Below, in pieces: positions 24,732-39,700 of a DNA stretch of 64,000 bases. Under the pieces are notes generated by a model, which made no database searches, was not told the origin of the DNA, and saw only the letters and a program-made list of their open reading frames with translations. Numbering within the stretch: position 1 is the stretch's first letter; each line of letters begins with the position of its first letter. Origin of the DNA: Pomacea canaliculata (taxonomy: Eukaryota > Mollusca > Gastropoda > Architaenioglossa > Ampullariidae); contig NC_037593.1 in assembly GCF_003073045.1 (NCBI RefSeq), forward strand, positions 20,453,027-20,517,026, written 5' to 3'. The position numbers and the translations under genes are program-made.

Positions 24732-27700
24732 ATGAGTCACTTTGATCATGGGTGAGTTAATGGGTGTCCTGCTTGCTCGAATTTAAAATATTTGTTGAAT
24801 GTCATGATGAATTATCAGCCTGCATGCATATTTCAGAAAAATCGTTTATGGCCGTGTTGAGATCATTTTAATAGAAAATTTTAGAATTAAATTGCTGTTT
24901 GCATGAATTTTTTTGTTTTAACTTCATATAGTAATGATATATATATAAGTTCAGGAAATTCCTGCAGCCATTATATAGCTACATAAAGAACTTGAATATT
25001 GATGTTAAACTATGTTATCTTAGGCCTCTTGCTACATACAACAGCCTCACAGACACACACCTGGCAGGCTTTTTTGCCAATACTCGTAAGCGGCGTCATC
25101 TTGTCAAGTCGGGACTGGTAAGTGGAGCTGATCACTGTATGCATCAGCTTCTTCGAACCCTGAGACTAAATGCTCTGTCACTCCTTTTGTCTAGTACGTC
25201 TCTTTGGACTGAATATAGTCGTGAAGCATTAGTTCACATAGCATAGTATGCACGTATAGCTAGATTTGGATTGAATACACCTATTTAAAGAGAAATCTCA
25301 CTACTGAAGGTGAAAAATGTCGGGGAGGGGAAGGGTGTTAAAATTTATCAGAGAGCAAGGAGTTAAGGTAAAGAAAAAGATGATTAAAAAAGTGGTGCAC
25401 CAAGACATACTGCTCAGCTTTAGGGAAAAAAAAACTACTATACATGGGCTCAGGGAAAAAAAAACCTACTGCACAGCTATAGTAATTGAGCAGATTTTTC
25501 CATTATTCTTCCGTTTATCTAATTTGCTAGTGTTTTGCACATGTTTATAGTCACATCCATTTATTATTCTTAAGCTATAGTGATTGATATAGACACACTT
25601 TAAATGGGTTGTACAGACATAAAAATCTCTTGCTTTCTCCCTTTTATTTTGCTGGTACTTTAGAAACATAATTATTTACTTGTTTTTGTCTATACTTATG
25701 TAATGTATCTTTTGACATACAGGTGTCAAGGAATGGTGTCATCGTATCAGAAGCAACATACAGACTCAATATGAGTCGCAAGGAGCACAAGAAATATGTC
25801 AAGGACATGTTGGCACAGGCGATAGTCCATAAAACACTGGATCTTGAACGGACTCGACAGGCAGAGATAAAGAAGAAGTTAGAGGAGATAGCCAAGATAC
25901 AACTGGTCCAGAGAGTTCGGGTAGGCATGATCCTGTATTTTAGGATTGCAAGTTCTTTGTTCCTCTACTTAGTGTTAACAGCTATGGTCAGTGCACCCAA
26001 AAATGCCACTAACAGACATAATAACAACAATATTAAGCTTATATTAGATGTGAATAAATAACAGTAAAAGATTTACAGTCGAAGATTGCATGAATTATAT
26101 TGCTTCACAATTTTTTTATGTTTAATCAATTGTCTGGGGATTGGGTGGGTTGGGTTGTGGTCATGGGTTGGGGTGATGTAGCATGAGAAACAATTAATGG
26201 ATCCACTCTTTCATGCGTTCAAAGCAGATTTTCCATTTTTTGCTCAGGTTTCTCATTTCATCCAGCATACCTTGCAGTATAGACTCTAGTATTATACAAT
26301 GTCAGTGTAACGTCAAGAGATTATTTTAATTATGGTTAATTTTACACCTCATTGTCAGAATGCTATGCAATCAACTGCTACTAGTATGTCACATATCTGT
26401 CCTAATACACATCTGCTTGTCCCTGTATCTTCCTGTAGGCATCTCGTGGCAGAAAGGGCGATGAGGAAATACTGCCATTGTTAACCCTAAAAGCAGGCCG
26501 CCCATATTCCAGCCCAACTTCTAAGCCCCGTGGGAGGAGTCCTAATTCCAAGTACCGCCCATACAGTGCCCCAGGTGCCCGGCCTGACTCCAGGTTTTCT
26601 CAAACATCTACAGAAGATGATGGCGATGTAAGTTACATTAGTTGTTTTTGTTTCTTCATCCATCTACAGCACTTCCGCTGATGAGTAGATATGTCTTCAT
26701 AATAGTCTTCTTATTAGTCTGCTGAAAGCAAATTACTTCTTTGTTCACTTGAGCATTGTGGCAGTCTTTGTTTGCAGCTTAGCCTTCAGTTTTTGTCTTT
26801 ATGTCTTTTGGGCATATTGTTGTAAGAATCATGTAGTTTTTTAGATTCTAATCCGGATTGCTGCCAACTTTTGAAACATGTTTAGTCTTAATCACCACTA
26901 TAATGCTATTTCAGAGTTTTTTCTACTTGCTGTAAATGTGTTTGTGTGACCAATTTAAGATCATAGAATTATAGATTTATACCACCACCAATTTTCCTAG
27001 AAGTCATAGCAGGCCAACAGCATTTCATTTGAGATTAAGACTGCCTATCATATTGCATCCTAGTTTACATTATCGCTGTTTTTTCGTTTAACAGACTATC
27101 ACCACAAAAAATTCAACTGAAATGTAGGCAAAATTGACTTATGGATCTAACAATTTTTCTTATCTTCAGCATATGCTGACAGGAATAGTATTTTTGATGT
27201 TTTTTTGGCAAATCACTTCACCAGCTGAGCAACTAAGTCCTCACAGTTTTTTTTATTAAAGTGTTTTCCCAGAGTTAACACGTTGTCCTTATACTTTCAA
27301 GTTATTTGTCCTTTTTTCAGGTACTCTATCTTGATGACGAGGGCCAGCCTATCACATCACACCGTGAATTAGGAAGTAACGATCATATTGACACACGCCA
27401 TTTGTACTCAGTAAGTTGTGTATTGGCTGTGAGTTTTCTTGGCTAAATAAGAGCTCTATCTGAGAGAGGCTGTTTTAAAATTAGCATAAAATATTGATAG
27501 CGTTGTCATTTTGAATGTAGCATTACTTGTAGAGAGGGACAACTGTTGTTTTTTCTGAAGATAGACCAAAGATTTCACATACTTTTTCATAATCATAACA
27601 TAAACTTTTAAAAATCTTAAAACATGTGCTTTTAGACTCTTTATTTTATGGTGGTCTAGCATGGCTGAACGGTGTCTAATGAAAGCAATCAATTTAGCAC

Positions 27701-30700
27701 ATCCAATTTTGATTGAAAGATTATTTATTGCATGGTAGGGACTTCCCTCAAAAGGAATACAGTGCTATGGTGCAGAAGTATGCTTGGTTTGCTATGTAGT
27801 CTTAGATCAAGTAATATTATAGTTACTTCTGATATATACTGACATCTGACTGAAATCCATTGCCTTCAGCTGGACACAGCAGCTCTGAGGAAGTATGCCA
27901 TGATGATGTCTCAAATGGAGCAGGGGCGTGGACTTAGCTCCCCTTACTTGATGCCACGAGTGCCACTGCCTCCTAGATTTCCACTGAGCGGGCGCTCTCT
28001 AAGAAGTGCAAGATATGCAAAGAGCACATCACCTCAAAGACCAGTTACAACTGATGTATGTATTAGCAATACCTTTGTGCACAGTTGGGAATCAATGCAT
28101 TTAATTATATCTAGATATTTCAATCATGGGGAGAAGTTTTTCTCAAGATTTTGTTGTTTATGGTTTGGTGACTATAAATATATTTTGTTTACAGTGTTTG
28201 CACATAAGGAATGTACTCTTTATGTTCTAAGGTTGACATCTATATTATGTACCTCTGAAGATCATCTTTAAGCAGAGATCTTTAGAAATTGTGTTTTTTC
28301 TTTGATAGCTTTAGATAACATTGCTCACCCACTGGCTATAGGCTAACAAACATTCTAATTTTGTCTTTTAAATTTTAGCAAACATTTTTGTTGGTAGAGC
28401 ATTGAGAGCAAAATGGTTGTTTTCCTTTTGTTATGCAGGGTCACATTTCCCGCCTCCACCGTCCTGAGGGTGCCAAAATGCATGAGGGACAGCAAGAGTC
28501 AATGTGCAAAATAACTATGAAGTATCATGGGTGGGATTTGCATTTGGCCAGAGAGCAGATGGACCCAACACAGGAGATACAGGTGGAGCAGCAGCACTGT
28601 GGAGGGAACACTTTAACAGTGTTCAAGGAAAGACTTGTTCCTGGAAGTGAGCTCCCCTGCTTATTTTTTTTTTATTTGCATTGAGATGATGACTTTGTTC
28701 TGCCCTGGAGTCAAAGAGTTTGTTTTATCTTTGTTTTGTAGACATTGTATTTGTTACAAGGAGACTTTGCAGCTGTTACTTGCTTTGTGAAGAGTATAAA
28801 ATCTGTGGCATGTTACATTTATCATAGAATCTCTATGGATCTGTCGGGTTTCATATAAAGACGTCACATGCTGAAAAAAATTTCAAAACTACATGGTCAC
28901 TGGCAGCATGATGTCTTGATCGAAGTACTAGTAACAAATGTCATCCCACCCTGACAGTTTCATATGGGGCATATGTAGCAGCAAGATTGTTGTCACAGTC
29001 AACTTAGAAACTGCTGTAACTAAATGTTGCGGAATTCTCTCTCTCTCTTTTTTTTTTTAGAACAAGCATTGTGTGTTGTTATTTCTTTTTTTGTCATTTT
29101 TTTTTTCTTATAGTAAAGTCCTTCATTTTTTATGTTTTTTTTTCTAAAGGTGAATTTAGCTTCATTTCCTACCGACATCGAGGCTATCCTTTCAGCCTAA
29201 CACTGTATGTGGATGGACATGTTGATAGTCGTGTCAGCACTTGTTGTGAGGATCGCCATTCCCCTGGGGCCAAGATAGGTGGCAAGCAGGGGCATTTCAG
29301 CATAATTTGTGTTGATGGAGCAGTGCCTTGTTATAAGTGAGTATCATAACCCTGTCTGCTTGCGGTACTCTTTTACTTTGATCAGGTCTGCATCTAAGCA
29401 ACGATTTTGTTATTAGCACATTCTATTTTCCATAGATGATCACTTAATTTGTAAATTAAGGAACATTTTGCTGCTGCCATTGTATACATACAAATATTAT
29501 GAGTAGCATCATCACAACACAAGTTTTAACTTACTGTTTATGTTGTGGCTATATTCATAAGCTTTTGCTAAAAATATGCCTTCTGAATCTGACTTAGATT
29601 ATTGTTAATCTGTCAGAAAAATTGCTTAATCTAAGTGTAAAAGGTTGCTTGTAGATGTCAAGTGGCCAAGGGAGTGATGATACAAAACAAAGCACCATGC
29701 AAGCAGAAAAAACGCCCTCCAGAGAGTCATGCAGAGGAGGTCATTGTTGTTTCCAGCACAAAAGATAAATCTGATAAATCAAAGGCTGCAGTTAACAGAT
29801 CTGAAAGCCCACATGATAATCCAGGTAAAAACAACAAACCTGTGTGGCACATCCTTTTTACTCAATTACCTTACTATTCCATAATAACAGTTTGACATCT
29901 ATTGTTGACTTCTGCCATTATTGTTCTAAGTTGTTTAGTCTTAAGTGTGTTTTATAAACTTCTTCTCTCAATGAAAAAAATTTCTCTTTTCTCCTCAGAA
30001 TGCATTGCTATGGAAGATTAGCTTTAAAATAAAACTTTATTGCATATGACTGACATGCTGTTTTTTATGAAGACTAAAATATTTAATTAAATGTTTAATT
30101 TCATATTTATTTTTTGTCAGTGTTTACTTTTTTATGCTTGAAATGACATTACTGATTATAAGGTTTGAGCAACATAATTTCATTTGCATAATCCATGTTG
30201 TGCTTGTTGACTTCCAGATGAGAAGCCAGTGAGAATTGCTGTTGAAAAAGAGGATGATAATGAACAGTATGATAAAAATGCTGACAAGGTTGATAAAGGT
30301 GGGAATTATTACAATATGTGTGTGATGTCTTTAATGCGTTCTTCCCGTTTGCAAGCTATTCTATAAAAGACCTAATTTTGCTTTTTTACTGAATGAGCAT
30401 CACCAGCAAATACAATCAGAAAAAGTTCAATTATTTTAAAAGGTAAAATTAAAAATATCCGTGGGATGTGTGGCTGCCCCATTAACTGCGTCTTACACTC
30501 TATCCCTTTACTGATGTGACTTTCCAAAAAAATAACTGTTGTGCTTGAAATTCATGCTACAGATGGAAATTTCTAACAAGCTCCCTTGAATCCATCCATT
30601 AAGTCTGAAAATTTAAAAAAAAATGTTTTCTCCATTTAATTTGCCAGAATTCTATTTAGCTTATGCCTGTGCTGTTATATGTTTTCTGCAAGCATGTCTA

Positions 30701-33700
30701 GAGTTTTACATAGAAAACTATGAAAAATTTCAGATAACTATGATGATGACTTTGAGACCTCTGGGTCCTCTCCATTGTCAAGCAGCCGATCCAGCTCTGA
30801 AAGTGAATCTGAGAAAACTCCAGGTAGGTGGAATCTGCATTGACATTTGCTTCTCTACAACCAAGTGCTTTCACAGTTATAGAACCTTTTGAATTTTAAA
30901 AAGAATTTTAGAATATATCTTTGAGCTACATACTGTTAAAACTATTTTATTTAAAAGAAGCATATTTGAAAACAAAAGTACATCAAAAAGTCCACAAAAG
31001 GTCAAATAATTTTCAGAGAGATGTGTGGCAGTCATATTTACACTGATCTGTTTTAGTCATTTAAGCATCTCATTTCCAAAAAGTGCACGATGTACAGTGC
31101 ATGTTAACATATTGATACATATCGATCAGTACATTCATACATTGTGTACATGTGTATGTGTGCATGGTATGATGGAATTACCTCAGATACCTCAAAATTC
31201 TGGTTGTTTTCCTAAATTGACTTAAATGAATTCTTTATGCTGAGAATTTCCTGTCTGTCTAGATTTTAAATGAAGCCTGTTATCTAATAATAATTGTAAG
31301 ACTGTTTTTAAAAAAGAGTAAGTCGATGTGAATGATTTTAGCATTAAATAGACACATTTTGATCTACAAACGAGACAACAATTTTTTTCTCCTTTATAAA
31401 GGAAAAACAAAATTAGTGTATTATTATTAACAATTGTTAATTAATAATTATTATTTTATTAATGTTTGAATCAATTGCTTAGTCCTGCCAAAGCATGAAT
31501 AATCAATTATGTCAGTTTACAGCTTAATATATGTTGCATTTTAAAAAGTCTATTTTTAACTAATCCAGTAATTTAGCTCTACTCACAACATTTGAAAATA
31601 TGCCAGCTGTTTTGCATCACCATCACGAAACAGACTGCATGACACTTGCTGTTTTTCATCACTGTCTGGTCATGAGCAGATTAAATGTTTATTATTGTAC
31701 TCTTTGTAATGACATCTCTAGTATTAGCTAGTGCAGTGGGTACCACCATGGATGTGTATAGGTGGATTGCTGTCTGTCTGCCAAGACCAACACTTGGCCT
31801 CTTGCGAAGTGATTCGCTGTTAGTCTCATCGAGCCTAAACAAAGAATGTGAATAAACCAGAAGCTTTGTCATCTCAAGTCATCTGTTGAGTTTTTCTTTT
31901 TCTTTATTTCTAAATGTCAATGTGTCCATTGTGCCTGAGTGCATCGCAGTAGTTGAGTATCTTTACAGTAGCGCTTGTGACAAATGAGCTCATCAAATGA
32001 AAATCACTATAGTTTCTGCTTGAATAAACCTAGTAAGAACCATTCAGTGATGTACATATAATGTGCTCTTTGGACACATCGAGATTTAAAAATAAAGAAA
32101 ATAAAAACTCAAGAGAGTACAAATACAGGTAGATGTTAGAAAATAGGTATTATACAACCCAGATGCCTCCAGGGGTTAAGAAAATAGAATCACTTGACTG
32201 GTGTCATCAATAAACATTTTATAAAATAAACTTTTTTTGTTTGTGTCTAAATCACCATTTTAGGTATATCTTTACCTTTTTTGCTTGTTTTTATTTCAGA
32301 GTGAAACACTCAAATGGGATAGATCAGCTATACTTTTTCCTTATGGAATCTTTGACAAAGAAATGTTTTCTCGTAGTTCTTTTTGCTTTCTGTATTTTGT
32401 AACTCTCGTGAAGTTTGCTCTGTTCACAGGTAGAGGAGATATATATCATGTCTAAATCAACCACAAGCTACTAGAGTAGCATAGGGGCCTCACGGCCACT
32501 TGGAGAGCCACTTTTCACCGCTTGTAACTTTGTGATTATCTTGCTTTGAAGAGAAGCAGCTGTCATCTAATTGGATAGCGTATTGAAAGCTTGACAGCCC
32601 CTGACTATCACATGTTACATCTGTCTCTAGAGATTTTCAAGGAAAATCTGTGCAGGGAGATAACCACATTTGTGCAGCTTTTAGAGAGCATAGAAGATTC
32701 TTTCATGCAGCTGTTACACACAGAAAGGAGTCAAGCTTCTAGCATGCTCCACATTGTAAAGCACAATTTCACAAACTTTATAATTGCTTCTATAATAGTT
32801 TGCAGGTAATTCTAGGTTTATCAGAACATTAATTAATTAATTAATGAGGAAAAAGTTCAGGTAGAAAGGAAATTGTACTGCGGAGTTACAAATTTAAAAA
32901 AAAATTTATTTGTATAATTTCATATTGCTTTCTCATGCGATAAGTCTGCACAGACAATGACTGCATGGTCTCATTGTGTTTTTAAAAGCCTGCTAAGACT
33001 GACTCATTTAACGAGTAGAATTCAAAAATATTTTTCAGTGTGTTTGTTAAAGTTAGAGCTGTCTGCCTGGAGTTAGCATCTAGGGCCATTTGGCAGAGCA
33101 CCTATGTATAATGATCTGAAAAATGTTTCTTGCTTTAAGTTGTTGTCTACAAATAGGAAACATACATTGGTGCATTTGAAATGGTTAACTAACCACTATA
33201 GGAGCATTCTTCTATACAAGTAGTTCATAATATTTGCAACTAATAATAATAACATCCTTATTCTCACTTCTTCTCTCTTTTCTTAGGCCATATTTGAATA
33301 TAACAGGGCCTTTACCTATCAGGCAATAGAAGAGGGAAATTGTACATACCAACAATAACAAAACCACGCATCTTTACATGTAGTTACTGACATACTGCTG
33401 AGATCATCTAAAGTATAGTATCTTCTTGAAAATTCAGTAGCAAACAGCCCTTAGAAATAATAGTGTACAATTTTTGAGACAGCAATGCTTTTAATACTTT
33501 TAGAGTACACGTTCTCTAGTTTCTGATTTAAAACACTCTCTGACCGGTCAACATGGCAGTAAATATAAAGCCTTTGATCATGTAGCTTAATGGTAATTTA
33601 AAACTGTGGCCAGAAACAAGGACATGAAGATTTAGGCTATAACTGAAGGAAATTTTTAAATTATGGTTCTTTTTATGGTAAACACTTTGTATTTTATTGT

Positions 33701-36700
33701 TACTAGCTAAATTTATTTGCTAAAGGATGTCATTGTAATGGAAGAAATTTCTTATGTGCCTTGTTTGACTAACAGTGCCATTCACAGACTATATGAACAA
33801 GTCATTTAAAAAAAAAAATAGAGATTACATTTTGATCACAACAAGTGACATTTCTGTCCCTAACACTTGAGAATTAGCAGTGCTTTTAATTTTGTAATCA
33901 TCAACCAGTTATACAACATAATACCTCACACTTTGCAGTAATCTAGTGTGTAATGAAGAATATTAGTTGATAAAAATAAATAATACCATTGCAAGCGCCA
34001 CATTCAATTGGTTTTTAAGAATACTAATAAAAGAGATATTCTGGAATAGATGATAGTAATCATATTCAAAAGCACACTCATAAAGGAAACATAAGAAGAA
34101 TGATTTGTGACTAGCACTGATTCAGTTCATTTTAGCTCAGTTCCTTGACCTGTATACTGATTGTCAAGAAAATGACCATAATTATATATTTGAAAGCAGT
34201 CTTTCTTTGCAGGAAAACCTTGCCAGTCCTATGATGTAATAAGCACAAATAAATTGATTGAACATTCTTTAGACAGTTATGTCTGGGGAAGTGTAGCTGC
34301 ACCTAAATGGTGTTGCTCTCAGCGGATACTGATAAAGCTTGGTTGATTTAGGCAGGATATATTTGTAACCATGTGCGTATGTTTCTTCTGAAAGGAACAC
34401 TTTTTGTGGGTAATGTGTTCTACCTTTTTCCTCCTGTGTACTGTGTATGTTTATCTTATGCAGTTTGGTGTCATAATGGTTTAGACCCTGTCACCAATAC
34501 AGTGATGACTACCTGTGATGGGTTCGGGCACACTGTCTGCACATGGCACCAGTTTACAGGGCGGGCTGCTTGGCTGTGATGCAGCTTTAGTAGCTAGCTC
34601 AGTGTAAAAAACATTTCCTCCCCTTCTTGTCTTTCTGTCTCATGTGGTATGCATCTGGTTACCTATTGATATGGAATGAAACCTATGTGCTGATTTCGTA
34701 ATAAGAAGAAAAAGTTCTACAAAAGAAATAGCTTATATTTCAACCAGCTAATTTTTTTCAGTTGGCATGAAGGTAGAATAATGAGATAGCTGGCAGAGGA
34801 CAGCTTATATATGAGACAAAGCTTTTGTTCAAGAGACACTTTCATCATAAAGAATAAGTTAATGTCACAAGAAAATTGCACTTTTAAATATTGAGGATTT
34901 TATTTTAGTTGTTGTTGAAATAGTTGCTCATTCTAATCTCTAATTTTGTTAATCGTATAATGAATTTATCTTTCATTTCATAATCATTATTTGCTCTCTT
35001 TTGTAACGTATATATGCTCATCATCCATGTTCTTCGACTTTATCCATCACCATCAATTCATAAACATTTCTTTATCGATCACTATGGGTTCATAAATGTA
35101 TCTTTTTTCCTTACTATCGGTTCGTAAACATATGTATATCTCTATCCTTACATCAAATTTGCACACTACATGTTTTTGTTGTTTCTACTGATATGTTGTT
35201 AATTTTGCATGAAGTGTCTTAATGCAGTTTTTCCTTTCTGTGTTTAAGGAGAGCGATAATGACATTTAGAGAACAGGATTTTTAGCATTTTTCAGTTCTA
35301 GGAATTTCTTGATGATGTCATCTATATTGCATGAAATCCATGAAAAGACACCTGTTGAAAATAATGCTGCAGGCTTATTGATGCCTTTCACTGTATTGAC
35401 CTGTTATTTCTCTCATTCTTACTCATAAACAATGCACAGGGCTAGATATTCACACTTGGACAAAGATGCAAACATTAAGGCACACATTTGCATGTTTACT
35501 TGCTGACTTTCTCACTTTTGCACCCACCCAGCCTTGCTTTTTCTCATACTTCCTCTTCCTTTTTCCCTCTGTTGCCACATGGAAGTGCAGAACATGGCAC
35601 TTGACGGAGATCATGCAAGAAAAGTGCAAGAATAAAACACCGTACCATCATGGACATAATTTTGCTCAGGGTGCTGAAATTATGTGGTTCATGTGCAGCT
35701 TACCACAAATAGGCGCTAAATATGTATGTGTACTATGTACAATAGATAGCAGACACCTGATAACACAGACATAAATTTTATGGGGTTTTGCGATTTCTGG
35801 TTTATTCTTAAAACTCAATAAAATCTGGTGTGGTTTCATTTTGTTATTAGTATTGTTTTGTTTCTACCAGCCACCCTGTTGAAAATCAAATATACATTTC
35901 TTTCTGGACTATATTTTTGTCTGTAAGAATGATACCAACCTTTTTTAACATTTTTGAAATATAGACCCTACATCTCCTTGAGACTCATGTATATTGGTGT
36001 GCTCATGTGGTGTTTGATATACTCCTTACACTTAATTTGTGGTGATTTGATTTGCATGCATCAGCTTGCTGTCTTTTCACTGCTACGCGTCTTAGTTATC
36101 ACGCTTGAGTCTTGAAGTCACCTGGTGTTTGTTATCACGAGTACCTCACACTGCGATGAGTTTTGCCTTCACGTCGCTGTCTTGACACTGCAGTCACCAA
36201 CACATTTGATGGCTGAGTCATTCACACGTTGGTGCTTCAGCCAGGTTAGTTCCTTTTTTTCTGAAAGAATATTTCATTCACAATGTCTTTTTCATTATTT
36301 TTTTTTCCAGGCTGCTTGTTTTTCCAATATTGACATCTTAGTTCAACTGGACTTGAACGTTTCATCATAAAATCAGATTTTTTTCTCGTTTGTTTAAAGC
36401 AGGATTAGTTTGCTATTTGTATTGCCTCAAATTTAATAGTCTGATGTTACAAGCCAATGACTCTCTGAAAAAATCATATTGATGAATAATTATAATAATA
36501 TGATTCAACAGTAAAAGATAAGTTTTGCAAACAATACTTTACTGAGTTAACACCGGATATGTTTTGAGTGCCAAAGTCAGCCATCATAAAATAGCTCTTC
36601 ATAAGCTAACTGACCATTCCAACTTCTGATTCTGACCAAATAATACTGATAAACCAAATGCTGATAGGTATCAAAAAACAGCAACATAATAAAATGTTTA

Positions 36701-39700
36701 AAAGACATTAATACACAGAGATGACAACATGTTAGAAGATGGACATGTTTCAATTTCATGTTCAATAATTATTTTTTATATAAATATTTCTTAATTTAGC
36801 TTAATCAGGCAGGGTACTAGGGAAAAATTAACATAGGTCCAATATCTGGGATCTAAGTATACATCGAAAATAAGTCTGTGAGTTTTTTTAAATCTTAAAA
36901 AACCTCCTTTTTTGGATTTGTAAGTGATGAAAAAATATCATTTGTAATGAGATGAGCAGCATATATTCATGCTAATGTTAATCTCCAAGGTGCTCATACT
37001 GGTTGCTATATTGGTGATTGTTTTCTTTTTCCAGAGAGTGCGTCTTCTCGTTCACAGAATAACCAGAAAGGAAGGGACAAGCAGTTGCAAGTAGCGGGCA
37101 ATGGCCTGTGTGAAGAAGCAGGAGCCAGGCTTCAGCCAGAGAGGACTTATGAAGCATCTCATAGCAAGAGTAGGAAAGGGTGTGCCAATATGGAAACAAA
37201 TGGTCCACTCCTTCAGTGCAATGTCAAAACCGAACTGTCATCTTTTTCCTCTGTCGATTCGTATTCTTCATCTGTAAAGAATCATAAAAAATCCAAAGTA
37301 CAATTTTCTGGGCCTGATAAAGTTTCCTCTTCTTCGTCTACTTCAATAAATGAAGGTAGGAAGGGTAACTCATTATCCAAGAAAGACAAAAATTACGTAA
37401 AAGCAGATAATGAAAAGGCCGAGCTGATAACAGTTAAGACAGTTGCACCAGTGAAAGAAGAACAAGACACTGTTGAAGACGTGTCTGATATTGAATCTGA
37501 ACTTGCCTCCCCTCGGAATGAATTTGAAACAGTTGTTGATCCTGTCTCAGACAAGAACCCAAGAAAAAACAAAACTTGTCTGCCCAGGACATCTAGCGAC
37601 AAAGAAGACCAAGAAGCCAAGTGGTCTAATCAAGATGAGAAAAGATGGCCAACTCATGGAGGTGATTGTGAAAGTGAGCACACATCACATGTTGGAGGGG
37701 AAGCTAGTGAAGGAAAACAAGAGATGGGACTAAAGTCTAAACAGGCTCCAGGGAAATCCTCCCTTAAAAAAATTAAAACAGTTTCCTTCCCTGATGATCA
37801 TTCTCAGTCCTCTTCACACTCAGCACGAGAAAGAAACAATGCCTTTGAGACGTCGTCGTCTTCGTCGTCGTCATTATCATCATCGTCGTCATCATCATCA
37901 TCATCGTCGTCATCATCGTCGTCGTCTTCTAGGGGATTTAGCACAAATCATGACATCTCGGTAGAGTATTCATCGTCCTCATCGTCTTCATCGTCAGCAG
38001 CACAAGACAATGACGAATCTCACAACAGTCTGGGCGGAGGCCAGTCAGAAAGTTACAGAAAACTCAAACCGGGAAAAGTGCGAAATTCGTCTGTGAAGAA
38101 ACGCCCAAAAGGAAAGTTGAACGACTTTGTAGACGTCAGCAAACCTGACAGCATCGACATGGAGAAATCTGCTGACGATCCTCCTCCCCTGAAAGACGAC
38201 TTCAACGGAAGCCTGCTAGTCGAAGACGGACATTCAGACACAGCCCAGCATTATCCTGCCATGTCCAGACCAGATTTTCCAGGTTCTGAGAACACCTGTG
38301 GGAAGCAGGAGGTCAGCACCGTAGATCACGATGGACCGGAGGTCAAACGACATGGAGGTGACGAGTCAGGACCCGGAGACGAATCTGACCAGTCAGTTCA
38401 CGAAAGTATAGTGACATCCCCAGTTGATGAGGCATGTCACGATGACGAGGAGATCGAGAAGGAAGAGACTGTCTTGGTTGTCATCAGCCATGAAATTACA
38501 GACGATAACAGTCAGCTTCACTCAGAGTCGCCATTCCGAGCAGACGCCAAGCACAATCAGATGATGGATGATGTCGAGAACGTCGATGAAGACGAGATGC
38601 TGCCGCGGTTGACCAGGCTTGCCAACTCCTGCCATGATTCTGATGGTGCAGGGATCGAACCTGTTGAGGAAGGAAATGAGCCTGATGGAGCAGGAGGTGA
38701 ACCTCTTGGGGAAGGAAGTGGATATGATGGGGCAGGAAGGGAACCTGTCGATGCAGGAAGTGAACCTAACGACAAAGGGAGGGAGCCTGACGACGCCGGA
38801 CATAAATCTGACAGCGCAGGAAGTGAACCGGATGAAAAAAGTTTTCAGTCAAGAGAGACCGAACCTGTATTTGAAGTTTTGAATTCCGAGCAAAGCAGAC
38901 TGACCCCTGTCATCACAATCGATTGTTCAGACGAGGGTCCGGAGTTGCCGGAGAGGGAAGAGCATGACGGCCATTTCACGCCAAGCTTATTGTTTGTCAA
39001 TAGAGGCCGTGACCATGGTGACTGGACGCCTTTCAGTCCCCAGAGAGGACCACCCTACAGCTTAGCTGTGCCGAGTATCACCAGAGACTTGCATGTCTGT
39101 GAACGGTGGGTGAGTGAGGACGATTTAGCACAACTGGCAAGTTGCAAAGTAGGGCCCGACGACGAGAAAGATAATTGGCGATGTGAAGACGCAGATGAAG
39201 AGAGCAGGGCAAAGGTCACTGATTGTGGCCATGGGGCGTCCGACACCGCGAACAGCAGAGACGGTTATGTCAAAGTAAGTGAAGAGGGAGTAACTGTGTC
39301 TACGGGGGCTGAAGTAATCAAGGAGGAAGAGGTTTATAACCATGTTCCAACAGCAAGCGCGGTTGAAACGAAGGAAGTGAGACAAATAGACAGCGACACA
39401 GCGCAGTCTCGTGACATCGAAAATGTAGACAAGGACGACAACAATGATGAAGATCATGACAGCTCGTCTAGCATTGGGGAACCTTCCAGGAGCTATCGAT
39501 ACCCGATCTCTACAACAACCACGTGTGGAGGTCCGCAGAGCTCTGACAAGCTTTTGGGGGAAGATGATGCTGTTGTTGATGGTATAGATATGCCTGACTT
39601 TTTAGAGGGAAATGGTGATGTTGTGGATGGTGAGGATATGCCTTCTGTTTTGGAGGAAGACGGTAGTGTTGTGGATGATGTAGTTTTGCCTTCTTTTGTC

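Larger units (their letters stand above)
30824..37034 (+). other. ERICH3: Long ERICH3 intron 11, repeats only
   Basis: This 6.2 kb A+T-rich intron contains a second copy of the 116-base repeat (31754-31869), a SINE (about 34463-34630) and a degenerate triplicated unit of about 33 bases near 35040-35145 with the core TTCATAAA. I found no exon with splice sites and conserved content. Confidence 0.6.

Noticed and set aside
35466-35774. A 102-codon plus frame inside ERICH3 intron 11
   Set aside because: No ATG context, no family resemblance and no splice sites in a compatible phase; the composition is that of A+T-rich intron.
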